8,564 nucleotides of DNA from Candidatus Zhuqueibacterota bacterium (GCA_011775825.1 JAABYK010000207.1:28515-37078), one strand, 5' to 3'; positions 1 to 6,970 are shown, counted from the first letter of the stretch. Numbers and translations: made by a program. Notes: generated from the sequence alone by a model not told the origin.

Positions 1-923
1 AATTTCAGAAGTCGGTTACTGCCGGTTTCCATGCCGATATAGACTCGACGTAAATGTTTAGCCTGCAATTCCGCAAAATCATCGCTCGTCTTTCGGTTCT
101 TGTGGAATGCGGACAGAAAGCTGTAGATGCCTTTCAGCGGAGGTGTTGGCCTGCCCGACTCTGCCTCAGAATTACCCTTGAAATGAAACTCCTGATTGAT
201 CTCTTCAAAAAATCTCAGCAGAAGCGCTTGTGGAAGATCGAGGGCGTTGGCCTCTCCCAGGAAGAGCTGCTTGCGCAGCGGAAGGGAGCCGCCAAAGAAT
301 CCCTTGACATCGCGAATATGTTTGAGAAACTCCCCTTCAGACTTGATGCGGTAGGACTCTCCTTTGTAAAAATTGCAGTAGCTGCATTTGTTATAAGAAC
401 ACCCTTGCGTCGCTTGCAGCAAAATGGACAGGTACATATCCGGAGGCAGAATGCCTACCCGTCCATAAATCGAAGAAAAGATTTCTGCCTCGTTCTCCAG
501 TTGATTGAAATCAAAAAACAGGATTCCCTCCAAAGCATTGACGATCGCCTCTCGAACGGCCAGAATGTCCTGAGGCGTGGCAGAAAGCACCTCAAGTCGA
601 TGAATTTTCAGAAGATGATAGAGTCTCCAGATGCGCTCATGAACCTGATCGATCAAATTGCGTCGTTGCTTTAAATTCAACCAGAGTCGGACATGGTGCG
701 TATCTCCGTTCGTGGAAATCGAGCCCTTTTGCATGACCCTGTTATCCAAGCTCCGGCGGAACGTGTACCCGCCATCAAACAGCGTGATCAGTCGACCAAC
801 GAGATCAAAAGTATAAACTGTGTAAGTATTGACGCTGACAGAAATGGCTTGCTTCTTCAAATTAATGAGAATTCTGTCAGGTTGTGGACCATTCGTCAGA
901 TTGGTCTCGATTTCCAAAAACAT
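1..923 (-). CDS. Radical SAM protein, N-terminal 307 residues (3' end beyond window)
   Basis: The minus strand is open from an ATG at 921-923 to the window edge, so the C-terminus is missing. An in-frame TAG directly precedes the ATG, which fixes this as the first possible ATG; the upstream GAGTGAG is only a weak ribosome binding site. Residues 1-150 form a region I do not recognise. At 172-186 the frame reads TQGCSYNKCSYCNFY, a radical SAM iron-sulfur motif with Cys175, Cys180 and Cys183. The spacing is CX4CX2C, not the canonical CX3CX2C. Near the break, RRVYIGMETGSNRLLK (292-307) matches the conserved strand and Gly-rich segment typical of HemN/Elp3-like radical SAM barrels. Such enzymes use a 4Fe-4S cluster to cleave S-adenosylmethionine and start radical chemistry; the substrate cannot be read from this fragment. 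It lies 122 bp downstream of the TPR gene on the same strand. Confidence 0.88.
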   Translation of the reverse strand, partial: MFLEIETNLTNGPQPDRILINLKKQAISVSVNTYTVYTFDLVGRLITLFDGGYTFRRSLDNRVMQKGSISTNGDTHHVRLWLNLKQRRNLIDQVHERIWRLYHLLKIHRLEVLSATPQDILAVREAIVNALEGILFFDFNQLENEAEIFSSIYGRVGILPPDMYLSILLQATQGCSYNKCSYCNFYKGESYRIKSEGEFLKHIRDVKGFFGGSLPLRKQLFLGEANALDLPQALLLRFFEEINQEFHFKGNSEAESGRPTPPLKGIYSFLSAFHKNRKTSDDFAELQAKHLRRVYIGMETGSNRLLK

Positions 924-950
924 CTAACTCACTCAATCAATCACGTACAA

Positions 951-1004
951 GACAGGGTTTTTGATTCTTTTTGTGCCTGAAATATGTGTTTCCCAAACCC
1001 TGTC
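951..1004. repeat. 10-bp perfect inverted repeat between the TPR and radical SAM genes
   Basis: GACAGGGTTT at 951-960 is matched by AAACCCTGTC at 995-1004, with 34 bases between. In the minus-strand transcript this would form a 10-bp stem ending about 28 bases before the radical SAM start codon. No T-run follows the second arm, so it is not a typical intrinsic terminator. It could be a leader hairpin or a protein-binding site. A further 7-bp direct repeat (TCGATAC at 1023-1029 and 1039-1045) lies between it and the TPR stop codon. Confidence 0.55.
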
Positions 1005-1045
1005 AGTTAAGTTAATTGGGAATCGATACACGACTACCTCGATAC

Positions 1046-1714
1046 TCAATGCTCAGCTTTTGCTTCTTCTCTTTTCCACTTTTTGACGAACAAATCTTCC
1101 AGATGGTGACGGCAGGCTGAGTCCTTTAAGTCGATGTCCAACTGATGATTAAACTCGTTAATGGCTTCCTCAACCTTCCCCGTTTTCGCGTACACGATGC
1201 CTAAGTGGAAGTGTGCCATTTCATAGTCGGGAGTCAAGGACGCGCATTTCTTAAAGTGGTAAATGGCTTCATCAAATTGTCCGAGATGATAATAGGTTAA
1301 GCCAATTCGATAGTGTGCGGCGCTGTATTCTGGTGCCACCTTCAAGAGCTTCTGAAGCTCACGCAAGGCTTCGGTTAATCTTGCCTGGTAGTAGAGAACG
1401 ATACAGAGATCATACAGCAACTCGATATTGGTTGGATCCAAATCCAGAGCCGCCCGATACCGAGCTTCGGCTTCGATCAAATTGCCCGTGTGGAACAAAG
1501 CGTTTCCGAATATTTTTTGGGCATACGGATTTTCCGGATGTCTCTCAGCGTATTCCTTTATTTTGTTGAAATAGGACTCGTGCGGCGCTTTGGTCACGTA
1601 ATCCATCGTCGCCCATAAATGCTCGTCCTGATGGTCCTCCTTCAGCAATGCGCCACAATCAAAGCAGTACATATGTGACTGCGGACGTTTTACGTTACAT
1701 TTGGTGCAATACAT
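1046..1714 (-). CDS. Zinc-ribbon and TPR repeat protein
   Basis: This encodes 222 residues. The ATG at 1712-1714 is preceded by GAAGGAGA at good spacing, so the start is secure. Residues 1-26 form a small zinc ribbon with Cys3, Cys6, Cys17 and Cys20 (MYCTKC and YCFDCG). From about residue 64 to 199 come roughly four 34-residue tetratricopeptide repeats, recognisable by Gly-Asn-Ala-Leu, Ala-x-x-x-Tyr-x-x-Ala-Leu and x-Pro spacing (for example NLIEAEARYRAALDLDP and GQFDEAIYHFKKCASLTP). There is no signal peptide or membrane segment, so the product is probably cytoplasmic. TPR arrays bind partner proteins and the ribbon probably holds one zinc ion. No enzymatic domain is visible, and the partner is unknown. 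It is separated from its neighbours by 382 bp upstream and 122 bp downstream, so it is probably transcribed on its own or with the radical SAM gene. Confidence 0.9.
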   Translation of the reverse strand: MYCTKCNVKRPQSHMYCFDCGALLKEDHQDEHLWATMDYVTKAPHESYFNKIKEYAERHPENPYAQKIFGNALFHTGNLIEAEARYRAALDLDPTNIELLYDLCIVLYYQARLTEALRELQKLLKVAPEYSAAHYRIGLTYYHLGQFDEAIYHFKKCASLTPDYEMAHFHLGIVYAKTGKVEEAINEFNHQLDIDLKDSACRHHLEDLFVKKWKREEAKAEH

Positions 1715-1800
1715 AGTCTCTCCTTCTCATGTTACCGTTTGCTCCATTTCAGATGTAGCGGGGCTTTTGATATCTATGCCCTGGTTAGCGTTCAGCGAGG

Positions 1801-1832
1801 AGCATAGACCAACGAATCGGCTACCTTGTCAA
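1801..1832 (-). promoter_or_regulatory. Possible sigma-70 type promoter for the TPR gene
   Basis: On the minus strand a perfect -35 hexamer TTGACA lies at 1827-1832. The downstream -10 candidates are poor: TCTATG at 18 bp spacing or TATGCT at 20 bp. The site is about 90-115 bp before the TPR start codon. It is a weak call that rests mainly on the -35 box. Confidence 0.25.
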
Positions 1833-1900
1833 CGATACTGGAATTTTGCACACTCAGAGGAGGCGAGTGCAAACAATTTCGCGTACTACGCGCAGAGTCG

Positions 1901-2015
1901 AACTCACCCCCTAAATCCCCCTCTCTTGGCCAAGAGAGGGGGACTTCTCCTTCATGCATATCATTGTCAAATAGCCCCATTCTCTTCTCAAGAGAAGGGG
2001 GTTGGAGGATGAGTT
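1901..2015. repeat. 115-bp element with terminal inverted repeats and two hairpins (REP/MITE-like)
   Basis: The ends are inverted copies: AACTCACCCCCTAAATCCCC at the left and, read on the other strand from the right, AACTCATCCTCCAACCCCC. Each end continues into a strong hairpin. The left one is a perfect 26-bp palindrome at 1917-1942 with half-site CCCCCTCTCTTGG. The right one, at 1975-2000, pairs CCCC(A)TTCTCTT with AAGAGAAGGGG around a CTC loop. The middle 30 bases are unstructured. There is no open frame of note and no T-run beside either hairpin, so it does not look like a dedicated terminator. This layout of paired hairpins within inverted ends fits a non-autonomous mobile repeat or a REP-like doublet that would be multi-copy in the genome; copy number cannot be seen here. 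It fills most of the 382-bp gap between the cytochrome and TPR genes. Confidence 0.7.
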
Positions 2016-2096
2016 CCATCAATTATCCTGTTTTTCCCATTCAGCTATGTCATTATAAAGTTATCTACACAAGGCTAGCATTAAGCCAGACGAAGA

Positions 2097-2669
2097 TTAC
2101 GGGCTCTCAGCAGCGGCCAAAGCTTTTTGGCGCATTTTCATAAGTTCCCGAAATGCTTCAGGCGCTTTCCTAAATGCTTTCTCGCATTCTTCACATTCGA
2201 AATAATATTTTTCGTCCAAAAAGGTGACGTAGAGTCTGTCTTTCTCAGCTTGCTCGGTCGAAACCGGGGCAAAGCATACCGGACAAAAGGCATCTGCCTC
2301 CTCCGGTGAAACCGATGGATGTTTGGCACGATGCAGTTGGGCCACGTAATGGCTCAACAATCGAACTTCTTCGTCGGTCAATTCGATGGGCGGCATCTTG
2401 GTATTTTCGGCAAACTTAAGATGCACCTCAACAAACATGCTGTCGTTGGCCAGAAACGGATCGCTCAGGTCCGGAGCGGATGTATCACTTCGCGCTTCGC
2501 CCATTGCATGGCATTTAATGCACTCATGGCGCTCAAAAACCTCCTTACCCTGCATCGCTGCCTCGCTGAGACTGGCCATATCAATTTCAGAATCGGTGGA
2601 CTTGGTGCAACTTACAAGACCGGCAAGTGAGACAATCAGAGCGCCAATAAGTAATTTTTTCCCAGACAT
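2097..2669 (-). CDS. Lipoprotein with cytochrome c domain and C-terminal YHS-like domain
   Basis: The product has 190 residues. The frame is open further upstream, but the ATG at 2667-2669 is chosen because it follows GGGAGG and begins a classic lipoprotein signal: Lys4-Lys5, a hydrophobic core, and the lipobox Leu18-Val-Ser-Cys21. Residues 35-115 form a mono-heme c-type cytochrome, with heme motif CIKCH at 50-54 and a probable axial methionine at Met92 in KMPP. Residues 128-175 resemble a YHS domain: Cys129-x2-Cys132, then a YYFECEEC segment with Cys159 and Cys162, followed by the usual aromatic and Phe/Pro pattern. YHS domains are commonly found in metal-handling proteins. The protein is probably lipid-anchored and faces the periplasm. 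An electron-transfer role, perhaps coupled to metal or thiol chemistry, is inferred. It lies 258 bp from the beta-barrel gene and is probably transcribed separately. Confidence 0.88.
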   Translation of the reverse strand: MSGKKLLIGALIVSLAGLVSCTKSTDSEIDMASLSEAAMQGKEVFERHECIKCHAMGEARSDTSAPDLSDPFLANDSMFVEVHLKFAENTKMPPIELTDEEVRLLSHYVAQLHRAKHPSVSPEEADAFCPVCFAPVSTEQAEKDRLYVTFLDEKYYFECEECEKAFRKAPEAFRELMKMRQKALAAAESP

Positions 2670-2927
2670 GGGGGCCTCCCGTTTTCTTATTATGGTTAGT
2701 AACTGTCTGTTGTCCTGGTTATGTGATTTTCTGTAAATTAACATCTGAGAGATCACCAGTTTCAGCCGCTGCGGAATTTTAGAGCATCTGACTTGCTGAC
2801 AAAAAACTCTGAACATGCACTGAACAAACCCAACCCTCCGCAGCTCCGTTGTCCGCTGGAAACGATGTTAGAATTTTATTCAACAGCTAACCAGTCATTT
2901 ATCTTACGATAATTCAAATAGTCCTTA

Positions 2928-3542
2928 TCATCTGTTAAAGAATGAATATCCAACGTTCAAGGAAAGGACTCTGTTCTTGAATCCGAAAATTCTAACATTA
3001 TCAATTCCATACGAGTAACGTCCATCGAAAGACAAATTGCCTAGCCCCATCTTGAACTCGATACCAGCCCCGAAAGTTAAACCATAATCAAAGGAATCCA
3101 CAAAATCAGTATCAAACCCGGGCTCACCAACGAATGTTAAATTATCATCTATGTTTATCGAAAAATATGGACCCCAAAATAGATTGGGAGAAATATTATG
3201 AGTTGGCTTGACCTGGATATTCACTAAAAGTGGTAACTCCAAATAGCTGATGTCAATCGATGCATTTCTATTTGACATGTTTGTTATATAATCCGCTCCC
3301 TTCATGGCAAATAATAACTCTGGTTGAATGGAAAGTAATTCATTTATACTAAATCTAGAAAACAGTCCCACAGAAGACTTGGTCGTATGAGCCAAATTCG
3401 GAAATTCGCTGGGTCCAGACATATCTGATACGTTTAGTCCAAGCCTTATACCTACGCGTTTTAATTGCTGAGAAAAGACCGCAGATGAGAAAGGTTGCGA
3501 AAAAAGAATAATCAGCAATAGTAGAAAATTAGTCTTCCACAC
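2928..3542 (-). CDS. PorT-type outer-membrane beta-barrel protein
   Basis: This encodes 204 residues starting at GTG (3540-3542). GGAGG sits six bases upstream (3549-3553), which supports this non-ATG start. Residues 1-24 form a Sec signal peptide with a long hydrophobic stretch (FLLLLIILF) and probable cleavage after AVFS. The mature part shows alternating polar and hydrophobic strands typical of the small outer-membrane beta-barrel family seen in Bacteroidota and relatives: RVGIRLGLNVSDM, GLFSRFSI, SIQPELLFAMKGADY, LELPLLVNIQ, and a final strand VLSLNVGYSFFNR. The penultimate strand GLGNLSFDGRYSYGIDNV also fits. The pore or binding role is unknown. The gene is visibly more AT-rich than the metabolic genes upstream. 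It lies 52 bp after the universal stress gene, with a hairpin at the junction, so read-through transcription is possible. Confidence 0.85.
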   Translation of the reverse strand: MWKTNFLLLLIILFSQPFSSAVFSQQLKRVGIRLGLNVSDMSGPSEFPNLAHTTKSSVGLFSRFSINELLSIQPELLFAMKGADYITNMSNRNASIDISYLELPLLVNIQVKPTHNISPNLFWGPYFSINIDDNLTFVGEPGFDTDFVDSFDYGLTFGAGIEFKMGLGNLSFDGRYSYGIDNVRIFGFKNRVLSLNVGYSFFNR

Positions 3543-3563
3543 TTTGAACCTCCGATCTTAAAT

Positions 3564-3599
3564 GGTGAGTACACTCTAACTATCAACTTTTGACTCACC
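3564..3599 (-). promoter_or_regulatory. Intergenic hairpin spanning the stress-protein stop codon
   Basis: GGTGAGT at 3564-3570 pairs with ACTCACC at 3593-3599 across a 22-base loop. In the minus-strand transcript the first arm overlaps the stop codon of the universal stress gene (3595-3597). The hairpin ends about ten bases before the ribosome binding site of the beta-barrel gene. There is no T-run, so an intrinsic terminator is unlikely. It could affect mRNA processing or translation of the downstream gene, or be chance. Confidence 0.4.
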
Positions 3600-4470
3600 C
3601 CGCAGTTTCACTCCGAATGGAAAGAACAGGGCACGGAGCGATTTTTATCACCTTTTCCGTCACGCTTCCCATAAGAACTTTTGAAAGCCCACTTCGCCCG
3701 TGGGTTGCCATGGCAATCAAATCAATATCCCAATCCTGGGCAAACTGCATGATGCCATACCCTGCTGAACCAACATGATGTCTGATAAATTTCTTGGTTT
3801 CGATTTTCTCAAATTCTTGTGGTAGTTCCCACTCGTCCGCTAATTTGGCTTTAACTCTTTCAAAATAATCGTACTCTTTCACCTGGGCATCTCGGTCCAC
3901 CCGTTGACCTATCTCTACCACATGCAATAGATTGATTTCCGCTTGAAACTTGCTGGCAATGGTTGCCACAATGGGTAGAATTGCATACGATAACGGTGAA
4001 AAATCAATGGGCACCAAAATGTTTTCGATTGGCAGCCCTTTGGGTTTCGAATGCACCGTCAGAACCGGACAGTCGGACTTGCGTGTGACTTTCTCACCAG
4101 TGGACCCTATGAACAGACGCTCAAACTTTGACAATCCTTTGGCTCCCAGAATGATCAAGTCCACTTCCTTTTCTTTGGCGTATTCCAATATCTCCAGGTA
4201 AGGCGTGCCTGCCCGAATGACTTTGTTTAATTCACCGGACCAATCGTTGGAGAATTCATTAAACTGCTCAATGAGATCTTCTTCTTTGTGTACTCCATAA
4301 TTTGGAAAATCCGGCATAAGCGCGGTGTACGCCTCTGTGATATTTGCCGACACGTGCAGCATCACCAACGCGGAATCGAAGGTCTCGGCAAACGCTTTTG
4401 CATACTCAAACGCATCCCGGGATGCGTCGGAAAAATCCACGGGACAAAGGATTTTCTTAAAGATTTTCAT
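3595..4470 (-). CDS. Tandem universal stress protein (two UspA domains)
   Basis: This encodes 291 residues with two UspA-fold domains. Domain 1 (residues 1-140) opens with KKILCPVDFSDASRDAFEYA and ends with the nucleotide-binding signature G109-x2-G112-x9-G122-S, then CPVLTVH. Domain 2 (about 149-287) opens with ENILVPIDFSPLSYAI and carries ATHGRSGLSKVLMGS at 255-269, where the first glycine of the signature is Ala255, followed by CPVLSIR. The motifs suggest that both domains can bind ATP, as in the ATP-binding branch of the family. Universal stress proteins are cytoplasmic and are induced by starvation, oxygen limitation or other stress; the molecular partner is not evident. The ATG at 4468-4470 follows AAGGGTGAG. 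The gene lies 47 bp after the CoA-transferase gene and probably shares its transcript, linking that metabolic step to a stress response. Confidence 0.93.
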   Translation of the reverse strand: MKIFKKILCPVDFSDASRDAFEYAKAFAETFDSALVMLHVSANITEAYTALMPDFPNYGVHKEEDLIEQFNEFSNDWSGELNKVIRAGTPYLEILEYAKEKEVDLIILGAKGLSKFERLFIGSTGEKVTRKSDCPVLTVHSKPKGLPIENILVPIDFSPLSYAILPIVATIASKFQAEINLLHVVEIGQRVDRDAQVKEYDYFERVKAKLADEWELPQEFEKIETKKFIRHHVGSAGYGIMQFAQDWDIDLIAMATHGRSGLSKVLMGSVTEKVIKIAPCPVLSIRSETAG

Positions 4471-4486
4471 CAGGTCTCACCCTTAC

Positions 4487-4501
4487 TTTCAATCATTGAA
4501 A
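4487..4501. repeat. 15-bp palindrome between CoA-transferase and stress-protein genes
   Basis: TTTCAAT and ATTGAAA are perfect inverted copies around a central C. It sits in the 47-bp gap, about 17 bases before the stress-protein start codon and just upstream of its ribosome binding site. It could be an operator or a small AT-rich hairpin in the mRNA. Function is unknown. Confidence 0.35.
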
Positions 4502-4517
4502 ACATTGTCACCATTTC

Positions 4518-5810
4518 TCACAAGTATTTCCGTTCTTTTGCAAAAGCTTCTAACTCTCCGCGAAAATCGGGATGCGAAATTTGGATAAGGGACTCGGCGC
4601 GTTCCCGCAGACTTTTCCCATGCAGAGAAGCGATGCCGAATTCGGTGGCAACGTAGTGGACATCGCCGCGACTGGTTACCACCCCGGCGCCTTCCTTCAG
4701 GTGAGGCACGATGCGTGAAATCTGACCACTCTTAGCGGTCGAAGGCAACGCGATGATGGGTTTGCCGCCTTTCGAACGCGCCGCGCCGCGGATAAAGTCC
4801 ACTTGACCGCCAAATCCCGAATAGATGTTGTACCCGATGGAATCCGAGCAGACCTGACCGGTCAAATCTACTTCCAGAGCAGAATTGATGGCGACCATAT
4901 TTTCATTCTGGGCCACCACAAAAGGATCATTGGTGTAGTCCACCGGATGCATCTCGAAAAATGGGTTGTTATGGATATATTCGTACAATTCATTGCTGCC
5001 CAGGGCAAACGTTGCGATCACTTTTCCCGGATGCAGGTTTTTGCGAGCATTTGTTACCACACCCGCCTCCACTGCTTGCATCATGCCATCCGAAAGCATT
5101 TCTGTGTGGATGCCCAGGTCTTTTCTATCGCGCAAAAGATGGAGCACCGCGCTGGGAATGCCGCCGATTCCCAATTGAAACGTTGTACCATCACCGATGA
5201 TTTCCGTAATATGCTGAGCGATTTGCTTTTCAATGTCGGTGAAAGATTTTTGCTCCAGGTTTGGCAGATCTTCAGATACTTCGACTATTTTGTTAATTCG
5301 AGAAATGTGAACAAAACAATCGCCCAATGTTCTGGGCATTTTTTCATTGACTTGCGCAATCACATATTTGGCTGTTTCCGCTGCCGCCTTGGAGGCGATG
5401 GTTTCCACGCCGAGCGATACGAATCCATGTTCATCCGGTGGAGACGTATGAATAATGGCCACGTCAAGATCTACCTGCTGACGAAACAGCGACGGAATCT
5501 CGTACAAGAAAATCGGAAAATAATCGGCTCTGCCTTCGTTCACAGCTTTTCGGTTTGCCGGGCCCACGAAAAGAGACTTGTCCCTGAAGTGACCTTCCAT
5601 TTCGGGCGCGGATAAGGGATCATCCCCTAACAGAAGCAAACTAAAAACTTCCACGTTCCGGAGATCATCTTTGCGATTTGCCAGAGCATCCAACAAATTG
5701 TAGGGAGTCGCGGCGTTCCCAGACGTAAATATTTTGTCTCCACTTTTGATAACTGATACCGCCTCATCCGGGGCAGCAAGCTTGCCTTTATAGTCCACGA
5801 TCCATTTCAT
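4518..5810 (-). CDS. Acetyl-CoA hydrolase/transferase family protein (4-hydroxybutyrate CoA-transferase-like)
   Basis: The 430-residue product has the usual length for family I-type acetate or 4-hydroxybutyrate CoA-transferases. The N-terminal half (about 1-190) carries the hydrolase/transferase fold with VAIIHTSPPDEHGFVSLGVE (residues 117-136). The C-terminal half has the Gly-rich LGIGGIPSAV (213-222) and GIHTEMLSDG (233-242). Glu237 matches the catalytic glutamate (Glu238 in the Clostridium aminobutyricum enzyme) that forms the glutamyl-CoA intermediate. Further family blocks are PVDYTNDP, GQVCSDSIG, SGFGGQVDFIRGA and VATEFGIASLHGKS. It should move CoA between a short-chain acyl-CoA and a carboxylate such as acetate; the exact substrates cannot be read from sequence. 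The ATG at 5808-5810 has AAGGAG 11 bases upstream, slightly long spacing. It follows the alanine dehydrogenase-like gene by 35 bp, so the two are very probably co-transcribed. Confidence 0.93.
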   Translation of the reverse strand: MKWIVDYKGKLAAPDEAVSVIKSGDKIFTSGNAATPYNLLDALANRKDDLRNVEVFSLLLLGDDPLSAPEMEGHFRDKSLFVGPANRKAVNEGRADYFPIFLYEIPSLFRQQVDLDVAIIHTSPPDEHGFVSLGVETIASKAAAETAKYVIAQVNEKMPRTLGDCFVHISRINKIVEVSEDLPNLEQKSFTDIEKQIAQHITEIIGDGTTFQLGIGGIPSAVLHLLRDRKDLGIHTEMLSDGMMQAVEAGVVTNARKNLHPGKVIATFALGSNELYEYIHNNPFFEMHPVDYTNDPFVVAQNENMVAINSALEVDLTGQVCSDSIGYNIYSGFGGQVDFIRGAARSKGGKPIIALPSTAKSGQISRIVPHLKEGAGVVTSRGDVHYVATEFGIASLHGKSLRERAESLIQISHPDFRGELEAFAKERKYL

Positions 5811-5845
5811 TACTCGGCCAACTCCTTATGTCGTTAGTTGCTCAT

Positions 5846-6970
5846 TTATTTAGACGTTAAGCGGGTATGCAAGTCCACATATGCTAAGTCAAACAAGTTG
5901 GACAAGGATTCCGATGTGCTCTGTCCGTGATGCAGGTAAGTGCCATTCTGCAAGCACGGATACCTTTCCAATGCCGGGTCCATTCCGATTCGAGCCACCA
6001 CCAGCACCCAGGGCAGAACCGAGTTGTTCAGGGCGTGTGAGGCAGTTCGTGCCACAGATGCCGGAATGTTGGGCACACAATAATGAATCACGCCCTCATG
6101 TACGAAGGTGGGTGTGGACAGAGTAGTCGGTCGGCTTGTCTCAACGCAGCCTCCCTGGTCGATGGAAACATCGAGGATAACCGAACCTGGCTTCATCTCC
6201 GACACCATTTTCTCGGACACGAGATGCGGGGTTTTGTGGCCGTGAATAAATATGGCCCCGATGAGTACATCGGCAAATCGAACTGCCCGCTCCACAAGCA
6301 AGGGCGTCACGATGGAAGTCGACACGCGCTTGTTGAGCAGTCTGTCGATCTCGCGAAGCTTCGGAATATCACGGTCAAGCACCAGTACTTCGGCGCCCAA
6401 ATCTGAGAAGGCACGGGCGGCGTTAAATCCAACGGTACCGGCACCGAGAATCACCACGTTCGCGGGAGCGATACCGGCGACGCCAGCCAGAGTGATGCCC
6501 CGGCCGCCGTAATCGCTTTCAAGATATCTGCCCGCGATTTGAGGCAAAAGCAATCCGGCTATCTCGCTCATAGCGGTGAGAATCGGCAAGGTGCCATCCG
6601 GTTGTTCACCGAACTCGTAACCCAGGGCCGTCACCCCTCGCTGCATCAAAATGTCAATGACCGGCTTTCGGGTAGTGCCGAGATTTAGAAATGAATACAC
6701 GCATTTGCCCTCTTCTAAGAAACTGCCTTCTTCTTCTGTCGGAGGCTGTATCTTGGCAATAAGCTCAGAACGGTGAAATATTTCCTCATGTGAAAAAACC
6801 ACATCCGCGCCCACCTCGCGAAATTCTTCATCGGAGAATCCACAGGAGCGACCGGCTCCTTTCTCTACGTAAACGGTGTGTCCTTCTTTGAGCAAGGCAT
6901 ACACACCAACGGGGGTCAGCGCGATCCGGCGTTCTTCAGCCGCAATTTCATTTGGTATTCCGATATTCAT
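5846..6970 (-). CDS. Alanine dehydrogenase/transhydrogenase-alpha family protein with altered active site
   Basis: This encodes 374 residues, close to the 360-375 typical of alanine dehydrogenase, which interconverts alanine and pyruvate plus ammonia with NAD. The N-terminal catalytic domain begins MNIGIPNEIAAEERRIALTP, with Arg15 in the substrate-binding position. The NAD-binding Rossmann domain shows VVILGAGTVGFNAA at 172-185. Blocks MSEIAGLLLPQIAG (134-147), DVSIDQGGC with Asp271 (267-275), SRPTTLS and HYCVPNIPASVARTASHAL follow the alanine dehydrogenase pattern. By gap-free alignment with the recalled M. tuberculosis enzyme, Lys75 is Gln75 (KIQPP) and the catalytic His96 is Asn96 (SFLNLGT). 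Normal alanine dehydrogenase activity is therefore uncertain. The ATG at 6968-6970 follows AAAAGGAAA. It is the first gene of the group with the CoA-transferase and stress protein, downstream of a sigma-54-type promoter. Confidence 0.88.
   Translation of the reverse strand: MNIGIPNEIAAEERRIALTPVGVYALLKEGHTVYVEKGAGRSCGFSDEEFREVGADVVFSHEEIFHRSELIAKIQPPTEEEGSFLEEGKCVYSFLNLGTTRKPVIDILMQRGVTALGYEFGEQPDGTLPILTAMSEIAGLLLPQIAGRYLESDYGGRGITLAGVAGIAPANVVILGAGTVGFNAARAFSDLGAEVLVLDRDIPKLREIDRLLNKRVSTSIVTPLLVERAVRFADVLIGAIFIHGHKTPHLVSEKMVSEMKPGSVILDVSIDQGGCVETSRPTTLSTPTFVHEGVIHYCVPNIPASVARTASHALNNSVLPWVLVVARIGMDPALERYPCLQNGTYLHHGQSTSESLSNLFDLAYVDLHTRLTSK

Noticed and set aside
54..674. 206-residue plus-strand open frame at the left end
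   Set aside because: It lies opposite the radical SAM frame, whose motifs (cluster Cys residues, YIGMETGSNRL) are clear on the minus strand.
1917..2000. Twin hairpins as intrinsic terminators for the cytochrome gene
   Set aside because: Neither hairpin is followed by a T-run on the minus strand, and the paired inverted ends fit a repeat element better.
1792..2143. Short open frames on both strands across the repeat element
   Set aside because: They run through the hairpins and low-complexity purine/pyrimidine tracts, and show no domain or conserved motif.
2670..2816. 49-residue N-terminal extension of the cytochrome lipoprotein
   Set aside because: The extension has no domain character, while the internal ATG has a good ribosome binding site and starts a textbook lipoprotein signal.
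4803..5615. 270-residue plus-strand open frame antisense to the CoA-transferase gene
   Set aside because: The minus strand encodes a full-length, well-conserved enzyme here; the plus-strand product shows no recognisable domain and is best explained as a shadow.
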